Source: UBA2589 sp965223235
GTDB lineage: Bacteria > Gemmatimonadota > Gemmatimonadetes > Longimicrobiales > Gaopeijiaceae
Assembly (NCBI GenBank): GCA_965223235.1
Contig: CBDCVV010000021.1
Location: forward strand, 62,001-126,000
Reading direction: 5' to 3'
DNA length: 64,000 bases
Shown here: positions 34,748 through 43,040 of the stretch, piece by piece
Layout of the letters: each line of letters begins with the position of its first letter
How positions within the stretch are numbered: position 1 is the first letter of the stretch
The notes under the pieces: generated by a model
The model's input: only the letters and a program-made list of their open reading frames with translations
The model's database searches: none
Told to the model about the DNA's origin: nothing
Program-made: the position numbers and the translations under genes

Positions 34748-36793
34748 ATGTACAGGCCGACGCGCTTTTCGCTCCTTCTGGCGCCCCCGCTTCTCGCGCT
34801 GGCCGCTTTCGCACCGTTCCGGGCCGATGCCCAAGAGAACGACCTCCGCATCGTTGCCGACCCTGCGCAGGTAGTGGTCACGGTGGGAGAGTCGACGCCT
34901 CTGTCGGTCATCGTCGTCGACTCGGATGGCGCGGAGACGACACACGCGGTGCGCTTTGCGGCGCCGCGAGGCGCCCTTCGCGTGCGGGACGGCCGAGTCC
35001 AAGGCTTTCGAGCCGGCACATTCGATGTTGTGGCGACCGCCGTGGTGACGGGCGACCATGCGGGGACGCCGCCGACGCTGACGATTCCCGTGACGGTGCG
35101 ATGGCCATCTGTGGATCGCGTCGAGTTGCACGCATCTGGATCGCGCCTCTTCGTGGGGACGACGCTCACCCACCGCCCTGTCGCGTACCATGCTGACGGT
35201 TCCCAGCGTCCGGAGCCGCGCTTCGGTTGGAGCACCTCCGATTCGGACGTTGCGACCGTGGACCGCTGGGGGACCGTGACGGCGCACGCGACCGGCCAAG
35301 TGACCATCCACGTCGATCTCGACGGCGAGCGGGTGACGAACGAGTCGTACCAGGTAGCCGAATTCCCAGCCGACGAGCTCGAAGTCAACGCCACCGCCGA
35401 GGTGGCTCGGACCGGAGACGTGGTGCACTTCACGGCGGAGGGCAAAGACGACGGTGACGTCATCGACGGCCTGCCGATCGAGTGGGCGTACACCTTCGTA
35501 CCCGACGACTCGATTCGAGCCCCAGGCTCCGCCGGCACCATGGACAACGGGACCTTCGTAGCGGAGGTCCCGGGTCGATACACGATCCTCGCGATCTCCG
35601 GGCCGCTGACCGCCCGGTCGACACTCCTCGTGCACGGGCGCGAAGCCGTTCGACCGATCGAGCTCCAGGGGCGCGGGGCCGTGACGACTTCGCACACCTC
35701 CGACCTGTGGGTCTTCGAAGGAGTCGACGGCCGCGACTACGCCGTCACGGGCACGTGGTCGGCCGCCGGTTGGGCATACTTCTGGGATGTCACCGATCCT
35801 ACCCAGATCGTGAAGACCGATTCGATCCAGGTCGATGCACGCACGGTCAACGACGTGAAGGTCTCCCCGAATGGCCGTTACGCTGCACTCTCGCGCGAAG
35901 GAGCATCGGACCGCCGTAACGGTGTCGTTCTGCTCGACATGTCGAACCCCGCTCACCCCGTCATCGCTTCGACCTTCGACTCCCACGGGGTCACGGGCGG
36001 CGTGCACAACATGTTCGCCACGAACGACTACCTCTTCGCACTCGCCGGTGGCGACAAGTACGTGATCATCGATGTCCGCGACCTCTCCAATCCGACGTAC
36101 GTGAGCGAGTACAACCACCCGGACAGTCGCATCCACGACGTCTGGGTCGACGATGGCATCGCCTACTCGTCGGAGTGGCAGACCGGGGTTGTCGTCGTCG
36201 ATGTGGGGAATGGCCAGTGGGGCGGATCCATCGAGAACCCTGTCTTCGTGACCAGTGTCCCCTACCCCGTCGGAGCCACGCACGCGGCCTTCCCGTACCG
36301 ACAGCCCGACACAGGCAAGTTCTACCTCTTCCTCGGCGATGAGATCGGGGGAAGCGCGGGTGGCGCCTGGGCGGGAGAGGGAGCCGACAACACGCCGTAC
36401 GACCCGGCAACGGGCGAAGGCGGCGTGCAAGGAAGGATGGCCGGCTACCTCCACGTGATCGACTTCACCGATCCCGAGAATCCGCGCGACGTCGCCCGGT
36501 ACGAGGTGCCCGAGGCGGGCGCGCACAATCTTTGGGTCGAGGACGACGTCTTGTACCAGGCGTACTACAAGGGTGGGCTACGGGTCGTCGACGTTTCGGG
36601 AGAACTCATGGGCGACCTGGGTCGTCAAGGTCGGGAGATGGCCGTGTACAAACCCCAAGATCCGGGAGGCTTCCTTCCCAACCAGGTGAGCGTCTGGGGT
36701 GGGCAGCCCCACAAGGGGTACGTCTTCTTCAGCGACATGAACTCGGGGCTCTGGGCGGCCCGGGTCATGCCGAAGGGTCGGCCGGTGTCGTAG
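34748..36793 (+). CDS. Secreted Ig-like plus LVIVD-repeat propeller protein (copy 1)
   Basis: A 681-residue exported protein. A signal peptide (about residues 1-28, FRADAQ) is followed by three Ig-like (Big-type) domains; the second has GWSTSDSDVATVDRWGTVTA, the Big2 motif. From about residue 300 an LVIVD-repeat propeller follows, with blades such as DYAVTGTWSAAGWAYFWDVT, LFALAGGDKYVIIDVRDLSN, HDVWVDDGIAYSSEW and HNLWVEDDVLYQAYYKGGLR. LVIVD proteins are surface-located in many bacteria; function unknown. GAGG lies upstream of the ATG. A close paralogue lies at 38941-40953 on the same strand. The ending KGRPVS is shared with that copy. Confidence 0.85.
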   Translation: MYRPTRFSLLLAPPLLALAAFAPFRADAQENDLRIVADPAQVVVTVGESTPLSVIVVDSDGAETTHAVRFAAPRGALRVRDGRVQGFRAGTFDVVATAVVTGDHAGTPPTLTIPVTVRWPSVDRVELHASGSRLFVGTTLTHRPVAYHADGSQRPEPRFGWSTSDSDVATVDRWGTVTAHATGQVTIHVDLDGERVTNESYQVAEFPADELEVNATAEVARTGDVVHFTAEGKDDGDVIDGLPIEWAYTFVPDDSIRAPGSAGTMDNGTFVAEVPGRYTILAISGPLTARSTLLVHGREAVRPIELQGRGAVTTSHTSDLWVFEGVDGRDYAVTGTWSAAGWAYFWDVTDPTQIVKTDSIQVDARTVNDVKVSPNGRYAALSREGASDRRNGVVLLDMSNPAHPVIASTFDSHGVTGGVHNMFATNDYLFALAGGDKYVIIDVRDLSNPTYVSEYNHPDSRIHDVWVDDGIAYSSEWQTGVVVVDVGNGQWGGSIENPVFVTSVPYPVGATHAAFPYRQPDTGKFYLFLGDEIGGSAGGAWAGEGADNTPYDPATGEGGVQGRMAGYLHVIDFTDPENPRDVARYEVPEAGAHNLWVEDDVLYQAYYKGGLRVVDVSGELMGDLGRQGREMAVYKPQDPGGFLPNQVSVWGGQPHKGYVFFSDMNSGLWAARVMPKGRPVS

Positions 36794-36811
36794 AGCGGCC
36801 TCGCTCGGACG

Positions 36812-36833
36812 CGTAGCGGTCCTGTAAGCTACG
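36812..36833 (-). terminator. Weak hairpin between convergent genes
   Basis: CGTAGC and GCTACG pair around a 10-nt loop in the short gap between copy 1 of the LVIVD gene and the convergent amidase gene, overlapping the amidase stop. There is no good T-run on either strand, so it is only a weak terminator candidate. Confidence 0.25.
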
Positions 36834-37494
36834 GTTGTTGAGCAGCAGCCGCCCACGCCTCGACTGCGGTCGCGATCCCGGTGGCGGCCCGCAAGGGGTC
36901 CTCTACGATCACGCCGCGGTCGGTCCGACTGGTGAGGAAACCCGTCTCGATAATCACGCCCGGGGTCGAGGGGTGCAGTGCGTGGCGGTAGCGCCGGTAG
37001 TTGAAGGCGTAGTAGTTCCGCATCCGTCGCGTCGTCGTGGCGAGTCGACGCAAGCCGGTCACACTGCCGTAGCTTCGATCGAGGAGTCGGGCGATGGCGC
37101 GCGCCTGCCCCGTCCGGTCCCGTCGAGATGCGGCCACCCGATACCCCTGAGCCCGGGGATCCTCACTACCGTCGGCGTGGATCGCGATGAAGAGGTCCGC
37201 TCGGTACCGGGGCGGTACGACGGCAGGGAGCAGCTCGACATCGTACCCCTTCTCGCGCAGCAGCTCCGCCGCATGCTCGGCAATCGTCAGGTTGAAGCGC
37301 CATTCATGAACCCCGTCCCAACTCGTCCCGTTGCGTTTGAGTCCGCTGAGTTCGCGCGGAGCTTCGTCGGCCCGCCAGTGCCCGGCCTGCAACGCGATCT
37401 TGATCGCAGGAACCGTGGCGGCCTCTTCACCGATGGGCACGAAGGCCGCGAGTCCCAACACCAGTACGACCACGAACCCGAAGCGCTGCGTCAT
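36829..37494 (-). CDS. N-acetylmuramoyl-L-alanine amidase-like (Amidase_3)
   Basis: Exported zinc amidase predicted to cut the MurNAc-L-Ala bond in peptidoglycan, 221 residues from the ATG at 37494 with GGGGGG-type purines upstream. A signal/anchor helix (FGFVVVLVLGLAAFVPIG) leads into IALQAGHWR, the first zinc His. The spacing then differs slightly from the standard: HEWRFNLTIAEHAAELLREKG carries the Glu, FIAIHADGS the second His and VIIETGFLTSRTD the catalytic Glu. All four functional positions are therefore visible. The insert APRELSGLKRNGTSWDGV between the first His and the helix is longer than usual. Confidence 0.82.
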   Translation of the reverse strand: MTQRFGFVVVLVLGLAAFVPIGEEAATVPAIKIALQAGHWRADEAPRELSGLKRNGTSWDGVHEWRFNLTIAEHAAELLREKGYDVELLPAVVPPRYRADLFIAIHADGSEDPRAQGYRVAASRRDRTGQARAIARLLDRSYGSVTGLRRLATTTRRMRNYYAFNYRRYRHALHPSTPGVIIETGFLTSRTDRGVIVEDPLRAATGIATAVEAWAAAAQQP

Positions 37495-37604
37495 CACCCA
37501 CACCCCCCATTCAGCCGTTCGAAAGTCGGGTGTGCCCCTCCCCACCCGCGTACGCACGTTCTCTTCGATCGCGAATCCAACCAAAAGGTTGCGACGCGCC
37601 TGCG

Positions 37605-38804
37605 TCAGCCCCCGTCGACCATCTTCCAAAAGACGATTCCACCGGCCTGCTGACCCACTTCTGCGGAGCCCACCAGCTCGAACGTCTGCAAATCGTAGAC
37701 ATCGACTTTGCCGGGCTCCGCGCCCTTCCCCTCGACACTCACGAACGCGTAGCGCGAGTCCGGCGTCATCGCGACCCCATGCGTCACGGTCGTCGTCGAC
37801 GGGACCACTGCCCTGCTCTCACCAGAGTGGGCGTCGAAGAACTGGACTTGCCCCGCACTCTTCAGGGAAGCGACCAACACATTCCCGTCTGGGCTAACCC
37901 CCAAATTGTACGGCGCGCGGCCCGCCGAGAACTTCCGCGTCATCGTCCAGGATTCTCGGTCTACGACTAGAATCTCATCCGACTTGTTACACGCCACGAA
38001 GAGCGTCTCGCCATCTGGTGTTGGCTGAACCCAGGTGGGAGAACAGGTGGGCTCGGCCATCGACATCCCCGACATACTCATCGATCCGGAGGGACGCGTC
38101 ATCCCGTTGGGTCCCGTCATGACCTCGGGCTCCTCGTAGTCCGTGAGAACGGCCTCGGCTCCGGTGGCAACGGAGAAACGGCGAGACACCTCGAAGGAGC
38201 GAGTGTCGATCTCCACCAGCTGATCGTCCATCATGCACAGGGTATACGCGAACACGCCGTCCGGGGCCATCCGCAACCCGTGTGGCATCGTACACGTTGC
38301 GATTTGGTCGACCTCGACCATGTCGGGTGTGTATACGACCGACACGGTCGAAGGCACGTGCTCGCCGTGTAGGTTGAAGTTCGCAATGAAGGCGTAGAGC
38401 CCGTCCGGTGTGAGGTCGAGTGTGGCAGGGAAATTCCCGAGCAGTATAGGCGCCGCCACGAGCGTGTCAGGGCCCGCCCGAAACTTCCAGAGCTTCCCGT
38501 CCGGGACACCATGGGCGGTAGTCATGTACAGGAAGTCCCCGTCGGGAGAGACATTCAAGCCATGGGGCCCCTCCGTCTCGACCGCGATCTCTCCAACAGG
38601 AGTTGTCTGGTCCACAGCGACCCCGTCCGCATCCAAGCGGATGCGGTGAATGAGATCCGCGGACTCGGCCCCGACGTACACGAAGTAGGTCGAGGCTGGC
38701 GCAGCGGTCGTGGGTCCAGCCTCGACACCCCGTGTCTCGACCCCTCCCGACGCGCATCCAGTGACGACGATTCCCGCGACCAATCCCATCATACTCTTTC
38801 GCAC
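37605..38804 (-). CDS. YVTN-type beta-propeller lipoprotein
   Basis: A 399-residue lipoprotein. A GTG at 38804 with GGAAGAGA upstream is chosen; the signal ends in VTGC. Seven propeller blades of the YVTN type are suggested by repeated patterns such as GLNVSPDGDFLYMTTA, TLDLTPDGLYAFIANF, GLRMAPDGVFAYTLC, WVQPTPDGETLFVACN, NLGVSPDGNVLVASLK and GVAMTPDSRYAFVSVE. A Met-rich segment (SGSMSMSGMSMAEPTC) sits mid-protein and could bind copper; this is an observation, not a known property of the family. It lies between the two LVIVD paralogues and is divergent from copy 2. Confidence 0.83.
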   Translation of the reverse strand: MRKSMMGLVAGIVVTGCASGGVETRGVEAGPTTAAPASTYFVYVGAESADLIHRIRLDADGVAVDQTTPVGEIAVETEGPHGLNVSPDGDFLYMTTAHGVPDGKLWKFRAGPDTLVAAPILLGNFPATLDLTPDGLYAFIANFNLHGEHVPSTVSVVYTPDMVEVDQIATCTMPHGLRMAPDGVFAYTLCMMDDQLVEIDTRSFEVSRRFSVATGAEAVLTDYEEPEVMTGPNGMTRPSGSMSMSGMSMAEPTCSPTWVQPTPDGETLFVACNKSDEILVVDRESWTMTRKFSAGRAPYNLGVSPDGNVLVASLKSAGQVQFFDAHSGESRAVVPSTTTVTHGVAMTPDSRYAFVSVEGKGAEPGKVDVYDLQTFELVGSAEVGQQAGGIVFWKMVDGG

Positions 38805-38940
38805 AGCTTCTCTTCCGTTGTTGCTTCGGTTGCTGCCCGCCGGGCCGACCACGATTGTTCAGGCGTTCGCGTGACGTATCCGGAGAGTGTCCGATCCCAA
38901 TAGGCCGTCCGGCCCGGGTTCGATCAAGGGAGCCAGAAGA

Positions 38941-40953
38941 ATGAGAAGGACAGCGATGTGTCTCGCAGCTGCAGGTGCACTCCTCACACCGCAGCTGTCC
39001 GCCCAATCTTCAGGGGCACAGATCGCCCGACTCGTCGCCGAGCCGAGTGAGGTGACCTTCCAGGCCGGCGAACGGGCTGCAATCGAGATTTTCGCGATCG
39101 ATGCCAACGGGAATCGGATGGACGTGGCGCTCCGGGTCTTCGGACAGGGTGTCGACTACGAAGACGGCTTTTTGACGGCCGCGGAAGGTGGTGAAGCCGC
39201 ATTGATCGCCACTCCGGTACTCCCGCCCGGCGACGGAAGCCAACCGACGATGCTTCGGATTCCGGTCACGGTGACGTGGCCCCCGGTGACTCGCGTATCC
39301 GTCCGTGCACTCGACGATGAAACACTCTACGCGGGCACGACGCTGCGCTACCTGGCCAACGCCTTCCTCGACGACGGCCGCGAGCACGGAGACCCGTCCA
39401 TCACCTGGCGTTCGTCAGACTCGAACATCGCCACGGTAGACAGCCGCGGGAATGTGACGGCCCGCGCTCCCGGTACCGTGCGGCTCGAGGCGGAGACCGA
39501 CGGGGTACGGGGATCTCTAGCGCTCGAGATCCCATCACTGCCAGCAACCTCCTTGGCGATCACCGGCGGCGCCGATCGGGCACGGCAGGGGGATGTCTTG
39601 ACCTTCGCTGCAGAGCTCGACGGTCCATCCGGTGCAGTTACGGATGCACAGGTGAGATGGACCGTCGCATTCCAGCCCGACGATTCGATTCAAGCACCGG
39701 GTGCTGCGGGAATCGTCCGCGAAGGCAAATTCGTGGGCGAGGTCCCCGGGATCTACACGGTGATGGCATCTGCCGGCTCCCTGAGCGCGTTCACTACCGT
39801 GGAGGTCGCTCCCCGGGAGGCCGTGCAAGAGATTCAAGTGCACGGTCAGGGGTCCGTCGCCGACGTGCACACATCGGACTTGTGGATCTACGAGGGCAAC
39901 AACGGCCGCGACTACGCGGTCACTGGGACGTGGGGCGGGAACGGTTGGGCATTCTTCTGGGACGTGACCGACCCGACCCAGATCTTCAAGACCGACTCGA
40001 TCCAACTTGATGCCCGCACGGTGAACGACGTGAAGGTCTCCCCCGACGCACGCTACGCTGCGCTCTCCCGAGAAGGGGCCTCCGATCGTCGGAATGGTGC
40101 GGTGATCTTGGATCTAGCCGACCCCGCACACCCGGTGATTGCATCCACCTTCGACACCAATGGCGTGACCGGTGGCGTGCACAACATGTTCGCCACCGAC
40201 GACCACCTCTTCGCCCTCGCCGGTGGTGACAAGTACGTCATCATCGACGTAACCGACCTCTCGAACCCACGCTTCGTGAGTGAGTACAATCACCCCGACA
40301 GTCGGGTCCACGACGTCTGGGTCCACGACGGGATCGCATACTCTTCCGAGTGGGGGAACGGCGTGGTCGTGGTGGACGTGGGGAACGGCCGTTGGGGCGG
40401 TACGATCGAGAATCCGGTCTTCGTGACGAACGTCCCCTATCCGGTAGGTGCGACTCACGCTGCCTTCCCGTACTTCCAAGAGGAAACCGGGAAGTTCTAC
40501 CTCTTCCTCGGAGACGAAATCATGACCCGGGGCGGCGAGGCGTGGGGAGGGGCCGGCCTCTCGGGCATTCCGGAGCAGGGCGGTACTCCCTCGGTCACGA
40601 GCGGGTACATCCACATCATCGACTTCACCGACCCTGAGAACCCCGTGGATGTGGCCCGGTACCAAGCATCGGAGTTCGGGACGCACAATCTGTGGGTCGA
40701 AGACGACATGATGTACGTCGCCTACTACGAAGGCGGGGTCCGGACTGTAGACGTCTCCGGGGAACTCATGGGAAATCTCGCGACTCAGGGACGTGAGGTC
40801 GCCGTGTACAAGGCGTTCGATCCCGCAGGCTTCGTAGCAAACGCGCCTATGGCCTGGGGGCCACAGCCATACAAAGGCAATTTGTTCTTTAGTGATTTCA
40901 ACTCCGGCCTTTGGTCCGTGAGAGTCATGCCGAAAGGCCGACCCATTTCTTAA
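38941..40953 (+). CDS. Secreted Ig-like plus LVIVD-repeat propeller protein (copy 2)
   Basis: A 670-residue exported protein, paralogue of the gene at 34748-36793 with the same architecture: signal peptide ending near LSAQ, three Ig-like domains (the second with ITWRSSDSNIATVDSRGNV), then an LVIVD propeller from about residue 295. In the propeller long stretches match copy 1 almost residue for residue, for example VNDVKVSPDARYAALSREGA and FALAGGDKYVIIDVTDLSN. The Ig-like part is more divergent. The ATG at 38941 follows AGGGAG. It ends 9 nt before the CNNM/CorC gene, so the two may share a transcript. Confidence 0.85.
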   Translation: MRRTAMCLAAAGALLTPQLSAQSSGAQIARLVAEPSEVTFQAGERAAIEIFAIDANGNRMDVALRVFGQGVDYEDGFLTAAEGGEAALIATPVLPPGDGSQPTMLRIPVTVTWPPVTRVSVRALDDETLYAGTTLRYLANAFLDDGREHGDPSITWRSSDSNIATVDSRGNVTARAPGTVRLEAETDGVRGSLALEIPSLPATSLAITGGADRARQGDVLTFAAELDGPSGAVTDAQVRWTVAFQPDDSIQAPGAAGIVREGKFVGEVPGIYTVMASAGSLSAFTTVEVAPREAVQEIQVHGQGSVADVHTSDLWIYEGNNGRDYAVTGTWGGNGWAFFWDVTDPTQIFKTDSIQLDARTVNDVKVSPDARYAALSREGASDRRNGAVILDLADPAHPVIASTFDTNGVTGGVHNMFATDDHLFALAGGDKYVIIDVTDLSNPRFVSEYNHPDSRVHDVWVHDGIAYSSEWGNGVVVVDVGNGRWGGTIENPVFVTNVPYPVGATHAAFPYFQEETGKFYLFLGDEIMTRGGEAWGGAGLSGIPEQGGTPSVTSGYIHIIDFTDPENPVDVARYQASEFGTHNLWVEDDMMYVAYYEGGVRTVDVSGELMGNLATQGREVAVYKAFDPAGFVANAPMAWGPQPYKGNLFFSDFNSGLWSVRVMPKGRPIS

Positions 40954-40962
40954 GCCCACGCC

Positions 40963-42207
40963 ATGCTCACCCTTCTGCTGATCGTCGGGATCGCGCTGTC
41001 GATCTCCTTCCTCTGTTCGATCCTCGAAGCCGTTTTCCTCTCAATCTCCCACTCCTTCGTCGCGGTTTTGAAGAAGCGAGGAGAGTGGGCTGGAGAGTGG
41101 TTCGAACACGCGCAGAAAAACGTCGAAGAGCCGATCGCCGCGATCCTCACACTGAACACGATCGCGCACACAGTCGGTGCCACCATGGCCGGCGCCCAAG
41201 CGGCGCGCGTCTTCGGCGAAGCATCTGTCGGTATCTTCTCCGCGGTTCTGACCATCGCGGTACTGCTTGCGACCGAGATCATCCCAAAGACGATCGGTGC
41301 GGTGTACTGGAAGAAGTTGGCCGCTCCCTCGGCGTACATCCTTCAGGGGATGATCATCTCGATGAAGCCGATCCTCGTTCCCTTGGGTTGGCTCTCGAAG
41401 CTCATCACGCCGGAGGGGGAGCAAAAAACCGTCAGTCGGGCCGAGATCGAAGTGCTCGCAGAGATCGGTCGCCGGGAAGGCACCCTCGACGACGACGAGT
41501 TCTCGGTCGTCACGAAAGTGATCCGCCTCGACGAAGTATCGGTCGGGGAGGTTATGACGCCGCGAACCGACATGATCGCCCTGCCCTCCAACGCGTCGAT
41601 CGACGAGGCTCGGAAGGTCATGCTGGAGACCGGGCACCTCCGTCTCCCCGTATACGAAGACAACCTCGACTCGATCTCAGGCGTGATTCTGGGCCGCGAT
41701 GTCTGGAAAGCCGAGGCCGGCGGAGAGAGCTCGTTGGACGGGATCGTGAGGCCGGTCCCCTTCGCACCTCAGTCGAAGCGGGTGGAAGATCTCATCCCCG
41801 AAATGCGTTCGCAGCTGACCAAGCTCGCGATCGTGATCGACGAATTCGGGGGGACGGCCGGGCTCGTTACCCTCGAAGACCTCATCGAGGAGATTATCGG
41901 CGAGATTCGGGACGAGCACGAAGGCGACGAGCCTTCCGCCTTCGAACCGCTCGGCGACGGCCGAGTCCGCATATGGGGGGGGACCTCACTACGCGAGTCA
42001 TCCCAGCGCCTCGGCTTCGAGCCGACCGAAGACGAGGATGACGGCTTCGACACGATCGGAGGACTGGTGCTCGGGCGCCTCGATCGGATCCCGGTGGTGG
42101 GAGACGAGGTCGACGTAGCCACGGGAACGTTACGGGTCACGCAGATGGAAGGGCGCAGAATCGCCTATCTGCTCTTTCAACCCGGGGCTCCCGCGCAGGC
42201 GGACTAA
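40963..42207 (+). CDS. CNNM/CorC-family transporter with CBS pair
   Basis: Membrane protein of the CNNM/CorC (HlyC, TlyC) family, 414 residues. The N-terminal DUF21/CNNM domain (to about 180) has membrane helices with EAVFLSISHS, NTIAHTVGATMAG and LLATEIIPKTIGA, where the last matches the family's xxGEIxPK motif. A CBS pair (about 195-310) includes VMTPRTDMIALPS and LRLPVYEDNLDSISGVI, and IDEFGGTAGLVTLEDLIEEIIGEI is the classic boundary motif. A CorC_HlyC transporter-associated domain follows. Magnesium or sodium transport is the current family role; older 'hemolysin' labels are misleading. Its end overlaps the convergent lspA gene by 4 nt. Confidence 0.92.
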   Translation: MLTLLLIVGIALSISFLCSILEAVFLSISHSFVAVLKKRGEWAGEWFEHAQKNVEEPIAAILTLNTIAHTVGATMAGAQAARVFGEASVGIFSAVLTIAVLLATEIIPKTIGAVYWKKLAAPSAYILQGMIISMKPILVPLGWLSKLITPEGEQKTVSRAEIEVLAEIGRREGTLDDDEFSVVTKVIRLDEVSVGEVMTPRTDMIALPSNASIDEARKVMLETGHLRLPVYEDNLDSISGVILGRDVWKAEAGGESSLDGIVRPVPFAPQSKRVEDLIPEMRSQLTKLAIVIDEFGGTAGLVTLEDLIEEIIGEIRDEHEGDEPSAFEPLGDGRVRIWGGTSLRESSQRLGFEPTEDEDDGFDTIGGLVLGRLDRIPVVGDEVDVATGTLRVTQMEGRRIAYLLFQPGAPAQAD

Positions 42208-42815
42208 CTCGACACTTCTGGGGGCGACACAGACTCCGTAGGGGCAACCTGGGCCTGGGGAGGTTCCGACGATGACGAGTCGGCCGACGGGTCCGTGTCG
42301 GACGTGGCACCCGCCTCTCGCTCCGCCTCCTCACGCAATCGTTCAGCCCGATCTTCGAGCCAGAACGAGATCGCGAGCATGATGGCGCCCGTGGTGATCG
42401 CCATGTCCGCCACGTTGAAGATCGGGAAGTCCCAGAATATGAGATCAACGGGGCCCAGGAAGTCGACGACTCCCCGATCCCAGCGTACCCGATCCCAAAG
42501 GTTCCCCAGCGCTCCGGACACCACGAAGGAGATCGCGGTTACTCTCCACCAGTCTCGCTCCTCAGCCTGCCTTAGGAGGACGGCGAGGAGTACCAGGGCG
42601 ATGATCGTGACGGGGATGAAAAACCAACGCGAGTCATCACCGATCGAGAGTCCGAACGCGGCGCCTTTGTTGAAGGCGAGCGTGAGGGGGAGAAGTCCTC
42701 CGAACAGTTCGCTCGATCTGTCGACGAGCGCCTCCAGCGCCCAGCGCTTCGTGACGAAGTCGAGGGCCAGGATCGCAGGAACAATCGCTGCGAAAATGAG
42801 TGTCTTGCGACGCAC
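42204..42815 (-). CDS. lspA: Lipoprotein signal peptidase (signal peptidase II)
   Basis: Inner-membrane aspartic peptidase that removes lipoprotein signal peptides, 203 residues from a GTG at 42815. Four helices are visible. Conserved blocks are DFVTKRWALE, NKGAAFGL, ALGNLWDRVRWDRGVVDFL with the first catalytic Asp, and FPIFNVADMAI with the second. The C-terminal tail after residue 160 is Glu/Ser/Pro-rich (SADSSSSEPPQAQ) and about 40 residues longer than in E. coli. The many lipoproteins here would be its substrates. Confidence 0.94.
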   Translation of the reverse strand: MRRKTLIFAAIVPAILALDFVTKRWALEALVDRSSELFGGLLPLTLAFNKGAAFGLSIGDDSRWFFIPVTIIALVLLAVLLRQAEERDWWRVTAISFVVSGALGNLWDRVRWDRGVVDFLGPVDLIFWDFPIFNVADMAITTGAIMLAISFWLEDRAERLREEAEREAGATSDTDPSADSSSSEPPQAQVAPTESVSPPEVSS

Positions 42816-42924
42816 GGACGAAAGGGTCGGAGTTGGGGATCGTACAGACGAAGTACTCTAAACCAACGCTTCCCTTCCACCAAGCAGACACAGCGCGGAC
42901 TCGGGGCCGTCCGGCACGAAGTTG

Positions 42925-42948
42925 CGATCGCGCGATCGTTGCTTGACA
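42925..42948 (+). promoter_or_regulatory. Palindrome next to a -35-like box
   Basis: CGATCGCGCGATCG (42925-42938) is a perfect 14-bp palindrome, followed 4 nt later by TTGACA (42943-42948), a consensus -35 box. A matching -10 box was not convincing. The 225-nt region 42816-43040 between lspA and the TPR gene has no gene, and this may be the operator/promoter for the TPR-giant lipoprotein unit. Confidence 0.35.
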
Positions 42949-43040
42949 CCCCCCTTACGCGCGCAGAAGCTTTGAGTACAGACGTCCAACCCGGTGCGCG
43001 ACGAGGTGTCGTGCCGCCGGGTCTTTTTTCCGCGAGCGCC

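Noticed and set aside
40963..42207. Hemolysin
   Set aside because: The CNNM domain, CBS pair and CorC_HlyC domain indicate an ion-transport family; the hemolysin name is historical.
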